A stretch of DNA of 64,000 nt from Aromatoleum toluolicum (lineage in GTDB: Bacteria; Pseudomonadota; Gammaproteobacteria; Burkholderiales; Rhodocyclaceae). Positions 45,749-54,260 of this stretch are shown here, one piece after another. The DNA is taken from positions 28,505-92,504 of the forward strand of contig NZ_WTVS01000290.1 in the NCBI RefSeq assembly GCF_012911005.2. The letters are read 5' to 3'. How positions within the stretch are numbered: the stretch's first letter is position 1; every line of letters begins with the position of its first letter. A program made the position numbers and the translations under genes. A model generated the notes under the pieces. That model worked only from the letters and a program-made list of their open reading frames with translations. It had not been told where the DNA came from and did no database searches.

Positions 45749-45857
45749 GACCGGCCGCCGAAGGGGGGAAACCCCCCTTCTCGATCCCACCCGGCCGCAA
45801 GCGGCCTCCCATCCCCCCAGGGGCTACGCCCCTCGGCCGCCTTGCGGCCTCACCCCA
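45749..45857. repeat. GC-rich hairpin block beside oriV
   Basis: Contains GAAGGGGGGAAACCCCCCTTC, GGCCGCAAGCGGCC and AGGGGCTACGCCCCT hairpins. It matches, in inverted orientation, the block at 56711-56815 beside the RepA origin. The following 45858-46132 has more short GC hairpins and no gene. Confidence 0.65.
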
Positions 45858-46132
45858 CAATGGAGCGCCTTCGGCGCTACGGCTTAGGAGAGCCAGGCGC
45901 AAGCGCCTGGCGGAAGGCAGTAAGTTCGAGAGCTTGCGAGGGGGCAAAGCCCCCTCACACTCCCCAACCAGGTCGCCGCGGTTCGACCGGCCGCGCGATC
46001 CTCAAGCATCGCAGCAGCTCCACCGCCGCAGGTTTTACGCCAAGGAAGGGGGTCGGCCAGCTCGGCCGGTGGCGCGGAAAGCGCCCCTCAAGTGTCAATG
46101 AAACGTGAGACGCGGGGCCAGGCCCGCGCCGA

Positions 46133-46414
46133 TCACAAGCCGAGTTCGGAGTGAGAGCCGAGGCGCACCAGGCGCAGCGTGTCGGCGTCGGGCTTCTGGT
46201 AGATCAGCACCAGGTCGGGCTTGACGTGGCAATCCCGGTGATCCTTCCAGTCCCCGGTCAGCGCGTGGTCGCGGTGCCGAGGTTCCAGCGGCTGGTCGTC
46301 GGCGAGCGCGACCAGGACGGGCACCAGGTCGGCGTCGAGCGTGGCCCGGTGCTGCCCTTTCGCCTCGCGCTTGTAGTCGCGCTTGAACTGGCCGGTGCGC
46401 TCAATCTGCCGCAT
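46133..46414 (-). CDS. YafQ/RelE-family toxin
   Basis: A 93-residue mRNA interferase-like toxin: MRQIERTGQFKRDYKRE, DHALTGDWKDHRDCHVKPDLVLIYQ, LRLVRLGSHSELG. The His and Asp residues in DHALTGDWKDHRDCHVKPD and SHSELG match YafQ catalytic positions. It overlaps the antitoxin gene by 14 bp. Lies between oriV and klcA inside the IncP block. Confidence 0.92.
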   Translation of the reverse strand: MRQIERTGQFKRDYKREAKGQHRATLDADLVPVLVALADDQPLEPRHRDHALTGDWKDHRDCHVKPDLVLIYQKPDADTLRLVRLGSHSELGL

Positions 46415-46664
46415 GCAGATCGGCCATCAGATCGTTGACGGTGGCGAAGCGCGGCAGCTTGCCCTTGCGGGCTTCCTTCATCGCCTCGATGGTGGTGGCG
46501 TTCGGAATCAGCGGCTCGAAGGGCAGCGCCTTGTCCTGGGCCACCTTCGTGAGCAGCAGCCGCACCGCGTCGGACACGGTAAGGCCCATCGCGGCCAGGA
46601 CGGCCGCCGCTTCTTCCTTGATCGCGCCGTCGATGCGCGTTTGTACGAGCTGGTTTGCAGCCAT
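46401..46664 (-). CDS. DinJ/RelB-family antitoxin
   Basis: An 87-residue protein with an N-terminal ribbon-helix-helix (QLVQTRIDGAIKEEAAAVLAAMGLTVSDAVRLLLTKVA), the RelB/DinJ pattern, and a toxin-binding tail (NATTIEAMKEARKGKLPRF). It binds the toxin and represses the pair. The promoter lies near 46690 (ACATTGTAATG). Confidence 0.92.
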   Translation of the reverse strand: MAANQLVQTRIDGAIKEEAAAVLAAMGLTVSDAVRLLLTKVAQDKALPFEPLIPNATTIEAMKEARKGKLPRFATVNDLMADLHAAD

Positions 46665-46726
46665 GATTGGTTCTCCGGTTGGGTTCGTGAATTACATTGT
46701 AATGCACGCCAAGGGAAAGGGCAAGG

Positions 46727-46781
46727 TTTAGCGGCTAAAACGTTTAGCTAAAGTGCTTGACGATTAGGACATTTTGCCCTA
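46727..46781 (+). promoter_or_regulatory. klcA promoter with KorB, KorA and KorC operators
   Basis: KorB site TTTAGCGGCTAAA (46727-46739), KorA site GTTTAGCTAAAG (46742-46753), -35 TTGACG, and KorC site TAGGACATTTTGCCCTA (46765-46781), which has one mismatch in its dyad. The promoter DNA is almost identical to that of kleA. Confidence 0.92.
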
Positions 46782-46836
46782 ATATAGCACTTGAAGGCCG
46801 GGCATTTCGCCCAGGTCAACTACCGGAGAAAGTCCG

Positions 46837-47265
46837 ATGAACACCCAAGAGCAACCCGTTACCGCTTCCCTGGTCGCCGAGGCCCAGCGCCTCGACTTCC
46901 TGCCCGCCTACTTCGGCCCGCGTCTGATGATGCGCGGCGAGGCCCTGGTGTATGCCTGGCTTCGCCGGCTCTGCGAACGCTACAGCGGCGCGTATTGGCA
47001 CTACTACACCTTGTCGGACGGCGGTTTTTACATGGCCCCCGACCTGGCCGACCGCCTGGAGATCGAGGTGGACGGCAACGGCTTCCGAGGCGAGTTGTCG
47101 GCCGACGCCGCCGGCATTGTCGCAACCCTGTTCGCGCTGGGTCAGCTCGCGGCCGAGGCCGCCGACACGGACGCCGGCGATGCCCTGATCGACCGCTATC
47201 ACTTCCTGCGCGGCTTCGCAGCCAGCCACGCCGAGGCGGCCGCGATCTACCGGGCTATTGACTGA
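46837..47265 (+). CDS. klcA: KlcA antirestriction protein
   Basis: A 142-residue acidic protein of the ArdB/KlcA family (FLPAYFGPRLMMRGEALVYAWLRRLCERYSGAYWHYYTL, GGFYMAPD), which inhibits type I restriction without binding the enzyme as a DNA mimic. First gene of the IncP-1 klc operon. GGAGA precedes the ATG. Confidence 0.96.
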   Translation: MNTQEQPVTASLVAEAQRLDFLPAYFGPRLMMRGEALVYAWLRRLCERYSGAYWHYYTLSDGGFYMAPDLADRLEIEVDGNGFRGELSADAAGIVATLFALGQLAAEAADTDAGDALIDRYHFLRGFAASHAEAAAIYRAID

Positions 47266-47309
47266 TGAGGGGCGGCCCCGGCTTCGGCCGGGGCTTCCAG
47301 GAGGCGACC

Positions 47310-47528
47310 ATGACCAGGAACAACGCTCCCCAGGCACCGACGAACAGCTACGCGACGGACGGCAAGTGCCACAACGCCGAGCCGGGCACCTACGGCCACG
47401 AATGCGGCAAGCCGGCCGCATGGATCGGCACGAACCACAAGGGGTTCAGCTCGGGATTCTGCGACGACTGCAAGCGCCACGGCTACGAAGCCCGCGACGT
47501 GATCGCGTGGCGGCGTGCTGACACTTGA
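47310..47528 (+). CDS. small Cys/His-containing protein (72 aa)
   Basis: A 72-residue protein starting MTRNNAPQAPTNSYATDGKCH with CGKPAAWIGTNHKGFSSGFCDDCKRHGYEARD; four or five Cys/His suggest a small zinc site. AGGAGG precedes the ATG. It lies between klcA and klcB, and its end overlaps a single oriV iteron (47518-47533). Unknown function. Confidence 0.65.
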   Translation: MTRNNAPQAPTNSYATDGKCHNAEPGTYGHECGKPAAWIGTNHKGFSSGFCDDCKRHGYEARDVIAWRRADT

Positions 47529-47539
47529 GGGGCCGGCCG

Positions 47540-48748
47540 ATGGCGAAGAAACGCAAGACGCCGGCCCAGCCGGGCCAGGACTGGAACGCGCCGGCGGCCG
47601 AGCTGCTGGCCGAGCTGCCCACCGACCGCGACGAGCTGCTGGCCGCCGCCGTGGCGGCCGTGGTGGAGATCGACGCGGCGATCATGCGCGGTGACGGTGC
47701 GGCCGCCGAGGCGGCCAGCGACCGATACGAGGCCGTCATCTGGAAGATGAACGGCGGAACGCACGTGGGCAGCATGGCCGACCACGACGCGCCCGGCCAG
47801 GTCATCGAGCGCCATTGCGCGGCGGTGCCTGGCGACGTGCCCTTGTGGGGCCAGCGCGGCCAGTTCCTGGTCGCGGATGGCGACATGCGCGCCCTGGTGG
47901 AGTACGAGGCCGGCTACGGCGGGCCGCTGGGTGCCCACTTCCAGTTCCACGTCATCGACCTGGACAGGCCGTTTATCTCCGAAACGGGCTACCGCTCGCA
48001 CTTCGACACGGCGCAGGGCTGCATGACGGTGGACGAGGTTGCGCGCGGCATCCTGGCTGCGCAGCGAGCCGAGAAGAAGCGCCCGGTGATGGTCGAGGCC
48101 AGCTACCGCGACCGCCTGGCCGATGCTCCCCTGCCCGCTTGGCTGGCCGGCTTGGAGCCGCCGGCGCGGCGCGCACCGGCGACCGTCCTGGTGCCGCCGG
48201 GGTTCGTCCTGGTCGATGTGGTGCTGCCCTCGCATCGGGCCTTCATCGCCAGGCGCTGGGCGGCCGAGGCCGCGACCAGGATCAAGGCGGCCAGGGCCGC
48301 CGGGTTGGACGCCAAGGGAAAAATCACCGGCGCAGGCCCGGAGCGAGATCCCGCATCGCCAGAAACGACGATGACCTGCAGCATCGTCAAAGCCGACGAT
48401 GCCGAGCCGGGCGAGGGCGGGCCTGTATCGCCGGAAACAACGATGCCGCGAGCGAGCGCGGCAACCTGCAGCATCGCCAGGAATGGCGATGGAGGCCCGG
48501 CCGACCTGGTGGAGTTCAAGCCCGGCCAGCGGTGCGAGATCGTGAGCGTCCATCACCCGGTTTTCGACCGCTACATCGGCAAGCGCATCATCATCGTGAA
48601 GGTGCATCCCGACACCCGCCAGGTGTGGGCGCACGACGACAGGCCGGTAACGTACAAGACCAATCGCGCAGGCCGGCGCGTGGTCGATTCAGACCCGAGC
48701 TGCATCCAGTCGATCTACGGCTTCGACCAGTTGCGGCTTATCACTTGA
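47540..48748 (+). CDS. klcB: KlcB
   Basis: A 402-residue protein of unknown function, characteristic of the IncP-1 klc operon. The C-terminal ~70 residues form a compact region (CEIVSVHHPVFDRYIGKRIIIVKVHP). Between residues ~270 and 325 the coding DNA contains palindromic GCATCGCCAG/GGCGATG-type repeats (48346-48505) that also occur between kfrC and traM, so a repeat seems to have invaded the gene in frame. ATG at 47540 follows GAGGGG. Confidence 0.88.
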   Translation: MAKKRKTPAQPGQDWNAPAAELLAELPTDRDELLAAAVAAVVEIDAAIMRGDGAAAEAASDRYEAVIWKMNGGTHVGSMADHDAPGQVIERHCAAVPGDVPLWGQRGQFLVADGDMRALVEYEAGYGGPLGAHFQFHVIDLDRPFISETGYRSHFDTAQGCMTVDEVARGILAAQRAEKKRPVMVEASYRDRLADAPLPAWLAGLEPPARRAPATVLVPPGFVLVDVVLPSHRAFIARRWAAEAATRIKAARAAGLDAKGKITGAGPERDPASPETTMTCSIVKADDAEPGEGGPVSPETTMPRASAATCSIARNGDGGPADLVEFKPGQRCEIVSVHHPVFDRYIGKRIIIVKVHPDTRQVWAHDDRPVTYKTNRAGRRVVDSDPSCIQSIYGFDQLRLIT

Positions 48749-48764
48749 CCAGGAGAACGAACGA

Positions 48765-49022
48765 ATGACGAACGACGCCAATATCCGGCTGGAGTGCTTG
48801 AAGCCGGCCGAACGCTGGGCGCAACCGACCGGCGAGGAAGTCCGAGAGGTGCTGCGCCTGGCCGGGTTCAGCGGCAGCAAGGCCGCGAAGGCGCTGGGGC
48901 TGGGCGCGAAGGGCGACCGCACGATCCGCCGCTGGATCGGCGAGGACACCCCGATTCCCTATGCGGCATGGGCGATCCTGTGCGACCAGGCCGGGCTGGG
49001 CGTGATCTGGAAAGAGGATTGA
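48765..49022 (+). CDS. korC: KorC repressor
   Basis: An 85-residue DNA-binding protein (REVLRLAGFSGSKAAKALGLGAKGDRTIRRWIGED), repressor of the klc and kle operons through TAGGGCATTTTGCCCTA-type sites, present upstream of klcA and kleA. Last gene of the klc operon. Confidence 0.95.
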   Translation: MTNDANIRLECLKPAERWAQPTGEEVREVLRLAGFSGSKAAKALGLGAKGDRTIRRWIGEDTPIPYAAWAILCDQAGLGVIWKED

Positions 49023-49037
49023 CGCCAAGGGAAAGGT

Positions 49038-49124
49038 TTTAGCGGCTAAAGTTTAGCCTTCGGATTCCGGTAAAGCGAAAAAAGTTTAGCTAAAGTGCTT
49101 GACAGGTTAGGGCATTTTGCCCTA
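49038..49124 (+). promoter_or_regulatory. kleA promoter with KorB, KorA and KorC operators
   Basis: KorB site 49038-49050 (TTTAGCGGCTAAA), KorA site 49084-49095, -35 TTGACA, and a perfect KorC dyad TAGGGCATTTTGCCCTA (49108-49124) over the -10 region. Confidence 0.93.
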
Positions 49125-49179
49125 ATATAGCACTTGAAGGCCGGGCACATTGCCCAGGTCAACTACCGGAGAAAGTCCG

Positions 49180-49416
49180 ATGAGCGACAACAAGATTATG
49201 CCCTGGATTGACGAGCTGGAGGGCGCGGCAGCGACCGACTTCCCGGCCCGCCGTGACGAGATCGCGGCCATGATGGCCGAGGCGGCCGAGCTGGTGTGCA
49301 AAGCCGAGGAACTGCGCGGCAAGGCGTACTTCGCCGGATGCTCCCTGGAGGGGCAGGCCAAGGGCCATTGGTCGATGGAAGCCGTCGAGCAGGCCAAGCG
49401 CCGGGCCGGCTGGTAA
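49180..49416 (+). CDS. kleA: KleA
   Basis: A 78-residue helical protein (MSDNKIMPWIDELEGAAATD), same length as IncP KleA, a non-essential maintenance-region protein of unknown function. GGAGA precedes the ATG, as for klcA. Confidence 0.92.
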   Translation: MSDNKIMPWIDELEGAAATDFPARRDEIAAMMAEAAELVCKAEELRGKAYFAGCSLEGQAKGHWSMEAVEQAKRRAGW

Positions 49417-49422
49417 GAGCAC

Positions 49423-49530
49423 ATGGCCCGGTCGGCAACGGCCGGGCCTATCGAGGACGCCAAGAAGGAGTATTGCGTGAGCCGAGGCAAGATCAAGGGC
49501 GGCCCCAGGTGGAGGAACGCCCCGGAGTGA
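49423..49530 (+). CDS. possible short kle-operon ORF (35 aa)
   Basis: An ORF from ATG 49423 to TGA 49530 ending RGKIKGGPRWRNAPE; GAAGGAG precedes an internal GTG at 49477. It lies where other IncP plasmids carry kleB to kleD. It may be a remnant; the gap up to kleE has no other gene. Confidence 0.35.
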   Translation: MARSATAGPIEDAKKEYCVSRGKIKGGPRWRNAPE

Positions 49531-49624
49531 TCCGGGGCGCTTGGCCTGGTGCTGGCACACCGTAACCATGCTTCCGAGTGGGAGCACCCAGCATTCAACA
49601 CGTAAGCGCGTGGAGGGTCAAGCT

Positions 49625-49951
49625 ATGTCCAACATCATCAAGTTCCCCAAGGAGATCGAGCAGCCCGCCGCGCCCGCGCCGGTGGAGCCTGCCGCCGCGT
49701 CTGCTGCCCCCAACAAGGCCCCCGGTGCTGGCCTGCTGGCCGGCCTGGTCAAGTTCGTATGGGTGGCGACCGTGCTGGTCTGGCCGATCCTCAAGTGGGT
49801 GCTGTCGATTGCCACCTTCTTCCAGTTCGTGCGGATGCTCTACCACTGGAACACGCCTGGCGTGTATGCCGGTTGGTCGTTCCTGGCGTACTTCGCGGTG
49901 CTGACCGCGATCACCTACTTCGTTTCGATCTACAAGCCGAAGGGGCTTTGA
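49625..49951 (+). CDS. kleE: KleE
   Basis: A 108-residue membrane protein: Pro/Ala-rich N-terminus, then three hydrophobic segments (LLAGLVKFVWVATVLVWPI and following). Characteristic IncP kle-operon gene of unknown function. Starts MSNIIKFPKEIEQP. Confidence 0.92.
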   Translation: MSNIIKFPKEIEQPAAPAPVEPAAASAAPNKAPGAGLLAGLVKFVWVATVLVWPILKWVLSIATFFQFVRMLYHWNTPGVYAGWSFLAYFAVLTAITYFVSIYKPKGL

Positions 49952-49952
49952 C

Positions 49953-50282
49953 ATGAAAAAACAGACCCTACCCTACCCGCCGGGATTCGTGGAGCCGAAC
50001 ACCGGCCGGGTGGCCGTCCTGGTGCGCGAGTACGCGGCCAGCGACTTGAACGGCGATGCGCCGGCCTATTGGTACAGCGCGCAATCCGAGGAATGGGGCC
50101 TTGACCCCTGGCGACTGGTGGAAGGCGTCGATCCGCACACCGCCGGCGGTCAGTTCGACGTGTGCTTTGCCAACGGTTCGAGCCGCACGGTCGGCCCGCT
50201 GATGACGTTCTTCATGAGTGCCGCTGACGCGGCCAGGTTGAACGCCAAGAAAGAAGATCACGCGCCCATTTTTAGCCGCTAA
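49953..50282 (+). CDS. kleF: KleF
   Basis: A 109-residue soluble protein starting MKKQTLPYPPGFVEPNTGRVAVLVREYA, the last gene of the kle operon. Its stop codon overlaps the KorB operator of the next operon. Function unknown. Confidence 0.9.
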   Translation: MKKQTLPYPPGFVEPNTGRVAVLVREYAASDLNGDAPAYWYSAQSEEWGLDPWRLVEGVDPHTAGGQFDVCFANGSSRTVGPLMTFFMSAADAARLNAKKEDHAPIFSR

Positions 50283-50315
50283 AACGCTTGACGCGGGCGG
50301 CGAGTTTAGCTAAAC
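50271..50315 (+). promoter_or_regulatory. korA promoter with KorB and KorA operators
   Basis: KorB site TTTAGCCGCTAAA (50271-50283), -35 TTGACG, and a perfect KorA site GTTTAGCTAAAC (50304-50315) at the -10, the standard autoregulated central-control promoter of IncP plasmids. Confidence 0.95.
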
Positions 50316-50375
50316 TTCTGCACATGGTCGGCGGCTGGCACCGCCTTTTGTTCAACAACCGGGTGTGGAGTTTAT

Positions 50376-51458
50376 ATGGGTGTTCTCCATGAAGAAACGG
50401 CTAACCGAAGCCCAATTCCAGGCGGCGATCAAGGGCCTGGAGATCGGGCAACAGACCATCGACATAGCGCGCGGCGTGCTGGTCGATGGAAGGCCCCAGG
50501 CCGAGTTTGTGGCCTCGCTGGGGCTGACCAAGGGGGCGGTATCGCAAGCGGTCAGCCGCGTGTGGGCAGTGGCGGGGGAAGTGCTCCCGCAGGGCTTCGA
50601 GCGGGTGACGGCGGTACTGCCGGAGCATCAAGCGTTCATCGTCAAGCGTTGGGAAGCCGACGCCAAGGGAAAGAGGAAACAGGAACCCAACTCATGAAAA
50701 CACTGGTCACGGCAATTCAGAAAGGCGGTCAAGGCAAGACGTTCGCAACCTGCCACCTGGCGTTCGACTTCCAGGAGCGCGGCCTTCGGGTTGCAGTGAT
50801 CGACCTGGACACCCAGGGCAATGCGAGCTGGACGCTGGCCGGCCACGACTCGGGCTATCCCGCCAGTCGCATGTTCACCGCCGGCGGCGACGAGCTGCGC
50901 GCCTGGTTCGCTGACCGGGAGGATGACGGCCTGGCGCTGATCGCGGCAGACGCCAACCTGGCGAACCTGGACAAGATGGAGCTTTCCCAGGCGGCCGCCG
51001 CGCTGCGGGCCAGTGTGGCCGCGCTGGGCGAGTTCTTCGACGTGTGCCTGATCGACACGGCCCCCTCCCTTGGCGTCGCCATGACGGCGGCCGTGCTGAC
51101 GGCCGACTACATGCTGTCGCCCATCGAAATGGAGGCGTACAGCTTGCAGGGCATGAAGAAGATGGTCGCGGTCATCAGCAACCTGCGCAAGCAGAACCCC
51201 AAGCTGCGCTTCCTCGGCATGGTGCCGAACAAGGTGGACGCGCGGAAGCCGCGCCACGTCAACAACCTGGCGACGTTGCAGCAGGCATACCCGCAGCTCA
51301 TCTTGCCGTTCAGCATCGGCGCGCGTGACAGCATCGCCGAGGCGCTGGGCGAGCAGATGCCGGTGTGGAAGATCAAGAAGACCGCCGCGCGGAAGGCCAC
51401 CCAGGAGGTGCGTGCGCTGGCGGATTACGTGTTCACGAAGATGGAGATCGCGCAATGA
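50376..51458 (+). CDS. incC: IncC ParA-family ATPase (long and short forms)
   Basis: The short form starts at ATG 50694 (MKTLVTAIQKGGQGKTFAT, Walker A) and has 254 residues with DTQGNASW and the ParA ATPase fold. The long form starts at 50376, upstream of korA and in a different frame, adding ~106 residues, as known for IncC1/IncC2 of RK2. IncC works with KorB in partition. ATGA overlap with korA. Confidence 0.94.
   Translation: MGVLHEETANRSPIPGGDQGPGDRATDHRHSARRAGRWKAPGRVCGLAGADQGGGIASGQPRVGSGGGSAPAGLRAGDGGTAGASSVHRQALGSRRQGKEETGTQLMKTLVTAIQKGGQGKTFATCHLAFDFQERGLRVAVIDLDTQGNASWTLAGHDSGYPASRMFTAGGDELRAWFADREDDGLALIAADANLANLDKMELSQAAAALRASVAALGEFFDVCLIDTAPSLGVAMTAAVLTADYMLSPIEMEAYSLQGMKKMVAVISNLRKQNPKLRFLGMVPNKVDARKPRHVNNLATLQQAYPQLILPFSIGARDSIAEALGEQMPVWKIKKTAARKATQEVRALADYVFTKMEIAQ
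50389..50697 (+). CDS. korA: KorA (TrfB) global repressor
   Basis: A 102-residue helix-turn-helix protein (MKKRLTEAQFQAAIKGLEIG; PQAEFVASLGLTKGAVSQAVSRVW) that represses IncP operons at GTTTAGCTAAAC together with KorB. It is nested within the long incC frame. A homologue of the backbone lies at 59126. Confidence 0.96.
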   Translation: MKKRLTEAQFQAAIKGLEIGQQTIDIARGVLVDGRPQAEFVASLGLTKGAVSQAVSRVWAVAGEVLPQGFERVTAVLPEHQAFIVKRWEADAKGKRKQEPNS

Positions 51459-52504
51459 GCGCCAAGACCAACGCCAAGAAGAAGGAGCAGGACAAGCCGC
51501 AATCGTCCGGGCTGGGCCTGGACGGGCTGGGCGACCTGGCCGGCCTGCTGAACGAGCAGCCGGCGGCCAACGCCGGCGGCGCAGGCCCGCAGGAGCTGCC
51601 GCTTGACCTGATCGACGAAGACCCGCACCAGCCGCGCACGGCCGACAACCCCGGCTTCTCGCCGGAGAGCATCGCGGAGATCGGCGAGACGATCAAAGCG
51701 CGCGGCGTGAAGTCGCCCATCAGCGTGCGCGAGAACCCGGACGCACCGGGGCGCTACCTCATCAACCACGGCGCGCGGCGCTATCGCGGCTCGAAGTGGG
51801 CGCACAAGACCACGATCCCGGCCTTCATCGACAACGACTACAACGAGGCCGACCAGGTTATCGAGAACCTGCAACGCAACGAGCTGACGGCGCGTGAGAT
51901 CGCCGACTTCATCGGCCGCGAGCTGGCGAAGGGCAAGAAGAAGGGCGAGATCGCCAAGGAGATCGGCAAGTCGCCGGCCTTCGTCACGCAGCACGTCACG
52001 CTGCTGGACTTGCCCGAACCCATTGCCGAGGCGTTCAATAGCGGCCGGGGCAAGGACGTGACTGTCATCAACGAGCTGGTGACGGCCTACAAGAAGAACC
52101 CCGACGAGGTGGCCGCCTGGCTGGCCGACGACAGCCAGGAGCTGACGCGCGGCTCGGTGAAGCTGCTGCGCGAGTTCCTGGAGGACAAGCGCAGTCACGA
52201 GGACGGCGACCGTGATCCCAACACCGTCGATGCGCTGACCGGCAAGACCGACGCCGAGGCCGGCGACGGCGAGCAGGGGCCGCAGGATGATGACGCCAAG
52301 GGGAAGAAGGAGCCGAAGGAGGCCGACCCCGACAAGCTCAAGAAGGCCATCATCCAGGTCAAGCACGACGACCGGCCGGCACGGCTGATCCTCAACCGCC
52401 GGCCCCCGGCCGAGGGCTGGGCCTGGCTCAAATACGAGGATGACGGCCAGGAGTTCGAGGCCGACCTTGGCACCGTGCAGCTTGTCGCGCTGCTGGAGGG
52501 CTGA
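51455..52504 (+). CDS. korB: KorB global repressor and ParB-type partition protein
   Basis: A 349-residue ParB family protein: LIDEDPHQPRTADNPGF, INHGARRYRGSKWA, helix-turn-helix GEIAKEIGKSPAFVTQHVTLLDLPE, and a C-terminal SH3-like dimer domain. It binds TTTAGCSGCTAAA at many IncP promoters and partitions with IncC. Starts by 4-bp overlap with incC. Confidence 0.97.
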   Translation: MSAKTNAKKKEQDKPQSSGLGLDGLGDLAGLLNEQPAANAGGAGPQELPLDLIDEDPHQPRTADNPGFSPESIAEIGETIKARGVKSPISVRENPDAPGRYLINHGARRYRGSKWAHKTTIPAFIDNDYNEADQVIENLQRNELTAREIADFIGRELAKGKKKGEIAKEIGKSPAFVTQHVTLLDLPEPIAEAFNSGRGKDVTVINELVTAYKKNPDEVAAWLADDSQELTRGSVKLLREFLEDKRSHEDGDRDPNTVDALTGKTDAEAGDGEQGPQDDDAKGKKEPKEADPDKLKKAIIQVKHDDRPARLILNRRPPAEGWAWLKYEDDGQEFEADLGTVQLVALLEG

Positions 52505-52548
52505 CACGCCCAGCGCCGGGCATCGCCGACCACCGACCCCCACCCATC

Positions 52549-52573
52549 GCCCCGCCATCGAGCGGGGCTTTTT
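52549..52573 (+). terminator. terminator after korB
   Basis: CCCCGC-CATCGA-GCGGGG stem followed by CTTTTTTT, immediately before the kfrA promoter. Confidence 0.9.
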
Positions 52574-52583
52574 TTGCCCGCGT

Positions 52584-52663
52584 TTTAGCCGCTAAAAAAA
52601 GTTCAGCTAAACCGCTTGCGTAGTGTTGTATGTTGTAGTATGCTTCACGCTACAACATACAAC
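52584..52663 (+). promoter_or_regulatory. kfrA promoter with KorB, KorA and KfrA operators
   Basis: KorB site TTTAGCCGCTAAA (52584-52596), KorA-like site GTTCAGCTAAAC (52601-52612, one change), and the inverted pair GTTGTATGTTGTA (52625-52637) / TACAACATACAAC (52651-52663), the KfrA operator. Confidence 0.92.
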
Positions 52664-52682
52664 CGGCCAAAGGAGGCCCGAC

Positions 52683-53714
52683 ATGGCGATCTCGAAGGAG
52701 CAGATATTTGCGGTGGCCGACGAACTGGACGCGGCCGGCCAGAACCCCACGCTGGCGAACGTGCGCAAGCAGCTCGGCAGCGGCAGCTTCACCACCATCA
52801 GCGAGGCGATGAACGAGTGGCGCGCACGCAAGGCCAGCCAGGCCGCCCCGATCCGCGAGCCGGCACCGCAGGCGATCACTGACAAGCTGGCCGAGCTGGG
52901 CGGCGACTTGTGGGCCGTGGCGCTGGAAATGGCGAACAACCGCCTGGCCGCCGAGCGCGAGGCGCTGGAGGCCGTGCGCCAGGAGACGGAAGCAGCGCGC
53001 CAGGAAGCCGCAGAGCTGGCCGACCAGCTCACCGGCGAGCTGGACGAGGCCAAGGCCCGCATCGCGGCCCTGGAGGCCGTCGAGGCGGCCGCCAAGGGCG
53101 AGGCCGACGAGCTGCGCGGCAAGCTCGCGGCGACCAGCGAGCGCGCGGCCACGGCCGAGGCCAGGGCCGGCGAGCTGCGCACGGAGCTGGATCACGCCCA
53201 TCAGGAAGCCCGCCAGGCGCGCGCAGAGCGCGACAAGGCCCAGGAGAGGGCCACGGCCAGCGCCGACCAGGTGGAGGCCCTGCGGGCCGACCTCGCGGCC
53301 GCGAACAGCCGTACCGCCGAGATCGAGCGCCGCGCCGGCGAGCTGCGTGCCGACCTGGAGCGGGCGAACCAGGCGACCGACCAGGCGCGCGCCGCTCAGG
53401 CCGAGCAGCGGAAGGCCACCGAGGCGGCCGCCGCCGAGCGCGACCAGGTGCGCGCGGAGCTGGTGAAGGTGCAGGCCAAGGCCGAGGCGGCCGAGCAGGC
53501 CCACCAGGAGCAGCGCAAGGCGATGGCGGCCGAGGCACACCGCCAGGCCGAGCGGCTGACCGCCGCCCAGGGCGAGCGCGACCAGGCGAAGCGCGACGCT
53601 GCCCAGGCCCGCGAGGAAGCGGCCGGGCTTCGCGGCCGGCTGGAGGCCCTGGAAACCGTCATGGCGCAAGGCCGGGCGGCCGATCCGACCAGCGGCGGAC
53701 GCAAAAAGACCTGA
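52683..53714 (+). CDS. kfrA: KfrA (IncP copy)
   Basis: A 343-residue protein with an N-terminal DNA-binding domain (SKEQIFAVADELDAAGQNPTLANVRKQLGSGSFTTI) and a long Ala/Glu/Arg-rich coiled coil from about residue 75. It represses its own gene and helps stable inheritance. AGGAGG precedes ATG 52683. Homologue of the backbone protein at 30892. Confidence 0.95.
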   Translation: MAISKEQIFAVADELDAAGQNPTLANVRKQLGSGSFTTISEAMNEWRARKASQAAPIREPAPQAITDKLAELGGDLWAVALEMANNRLAAEREALEAVRQETEAARQEAAELADQLTGELDEAKARIAALEAVEAAAKGEADELRGKLAATSERAATAEARAGELRTELDHAHQEARQARAERDKAQERATASADQVEALRADLAAANSRTAEIERRAGELRADLERANQATDQARAAQAEQRKATEAAAAERDQVRAELVKVQAKAEAAEQAHQEQRKAMAAEAHRQAERLTAAQGERDQAKRDAAQAREEAAGLRGRLEALETVMAQGRAADPTSGGRKKT

Positions 53715-53782
53715 TAAATCGGTTGGTTTTCCTTAAAATTACCCTGGAACCCTGACAAAACGCACAACCCGGCCGCTGGGAA

Positions 53783-53817
53783 GAGCCGGCCTCGCTTTGC
53801 CGAGGTCGGCTTTTTTG
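53783..53817 (+). terminator. terminator after kfrA
   Basis: AGCCGGCCTCG pairs with CGAGGTCGGCT around a short loop, followed by TTTTTTG. Confidence 0.9.
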
Positions 53818-53884
53818 TTGGAGCGCGGCTTGCATGGGGCCACCATCACCCTTTTGAGAACTACGGCAACCATAGGAGTGCCCG

Positions 53885-54232
53885 ATGAAAGAACGCCTCT
53901 TGGTCATGAACGGTCAACGCATCGTTCAGGCCGAAAAGGACGGCGCTTGGACGAATCAGAAAGTAGACAAGGCGGGCGCGTTGAAGCCCGGCATCTACAA
54001 CCTGTACACGGCCCAAGCGGCCGACAAGAAGCAGACCCACGCCGGCGTGATCGTTCATGCCGACGCCACCAACGTGTACCAGCAGATCGGCAAGAACTTT
54101 GTCATGCACGCTCGGTCAGATTTCGATAAAGTACCTGAAATTGGGAGCGCAAAGAGCATCAGCTACAACGCCCAGGGCAAGGCGGCAGTCGCCGCAGAGG
54201 CCCCGAAACTGACGCGGGGGCGCTCCATGTAG
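53885..54232 (+). CDS. kfrB: KfrB
   Basis: A 115-residue protein starting MKERLLVMNGQRIVQAEKDGAW with GIYNLYTAQAADKKQTHAGVIVHADATNVYQQIGKNFVMHARSDF in its centre, the KfrB domain also found in some plasmid relaxase proteins. In IncP-1 plasmids KfrB and KfrC bridge KfrA and the partition system. Confidence 0.9.
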   Translation: MKERLLVMNGQRIVQAEKDGAWTNQKVDKAGALKPGIYNLYTAQAADKKQTHAGVIVHADATNVYQQIGKNFVMHARSDFDKVPEIGSAKSISYNAQGKAAVAAEAPKLTRGRSM

Positions 54233-54233
54233 C

Positions 54234-54246
54234 TTTAGCGGCTAAA
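54234..54246. promoter_or_regulatory. KorB operator TTTAGCGGCTAAA
   Basis: A perfect KorB site in the 28-bp gap between kfrB and kfrC; no promoter is obvious beside it. Confidence 0.85.
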
Positions 54247-54260
54247 AAGGAGGCACGCCC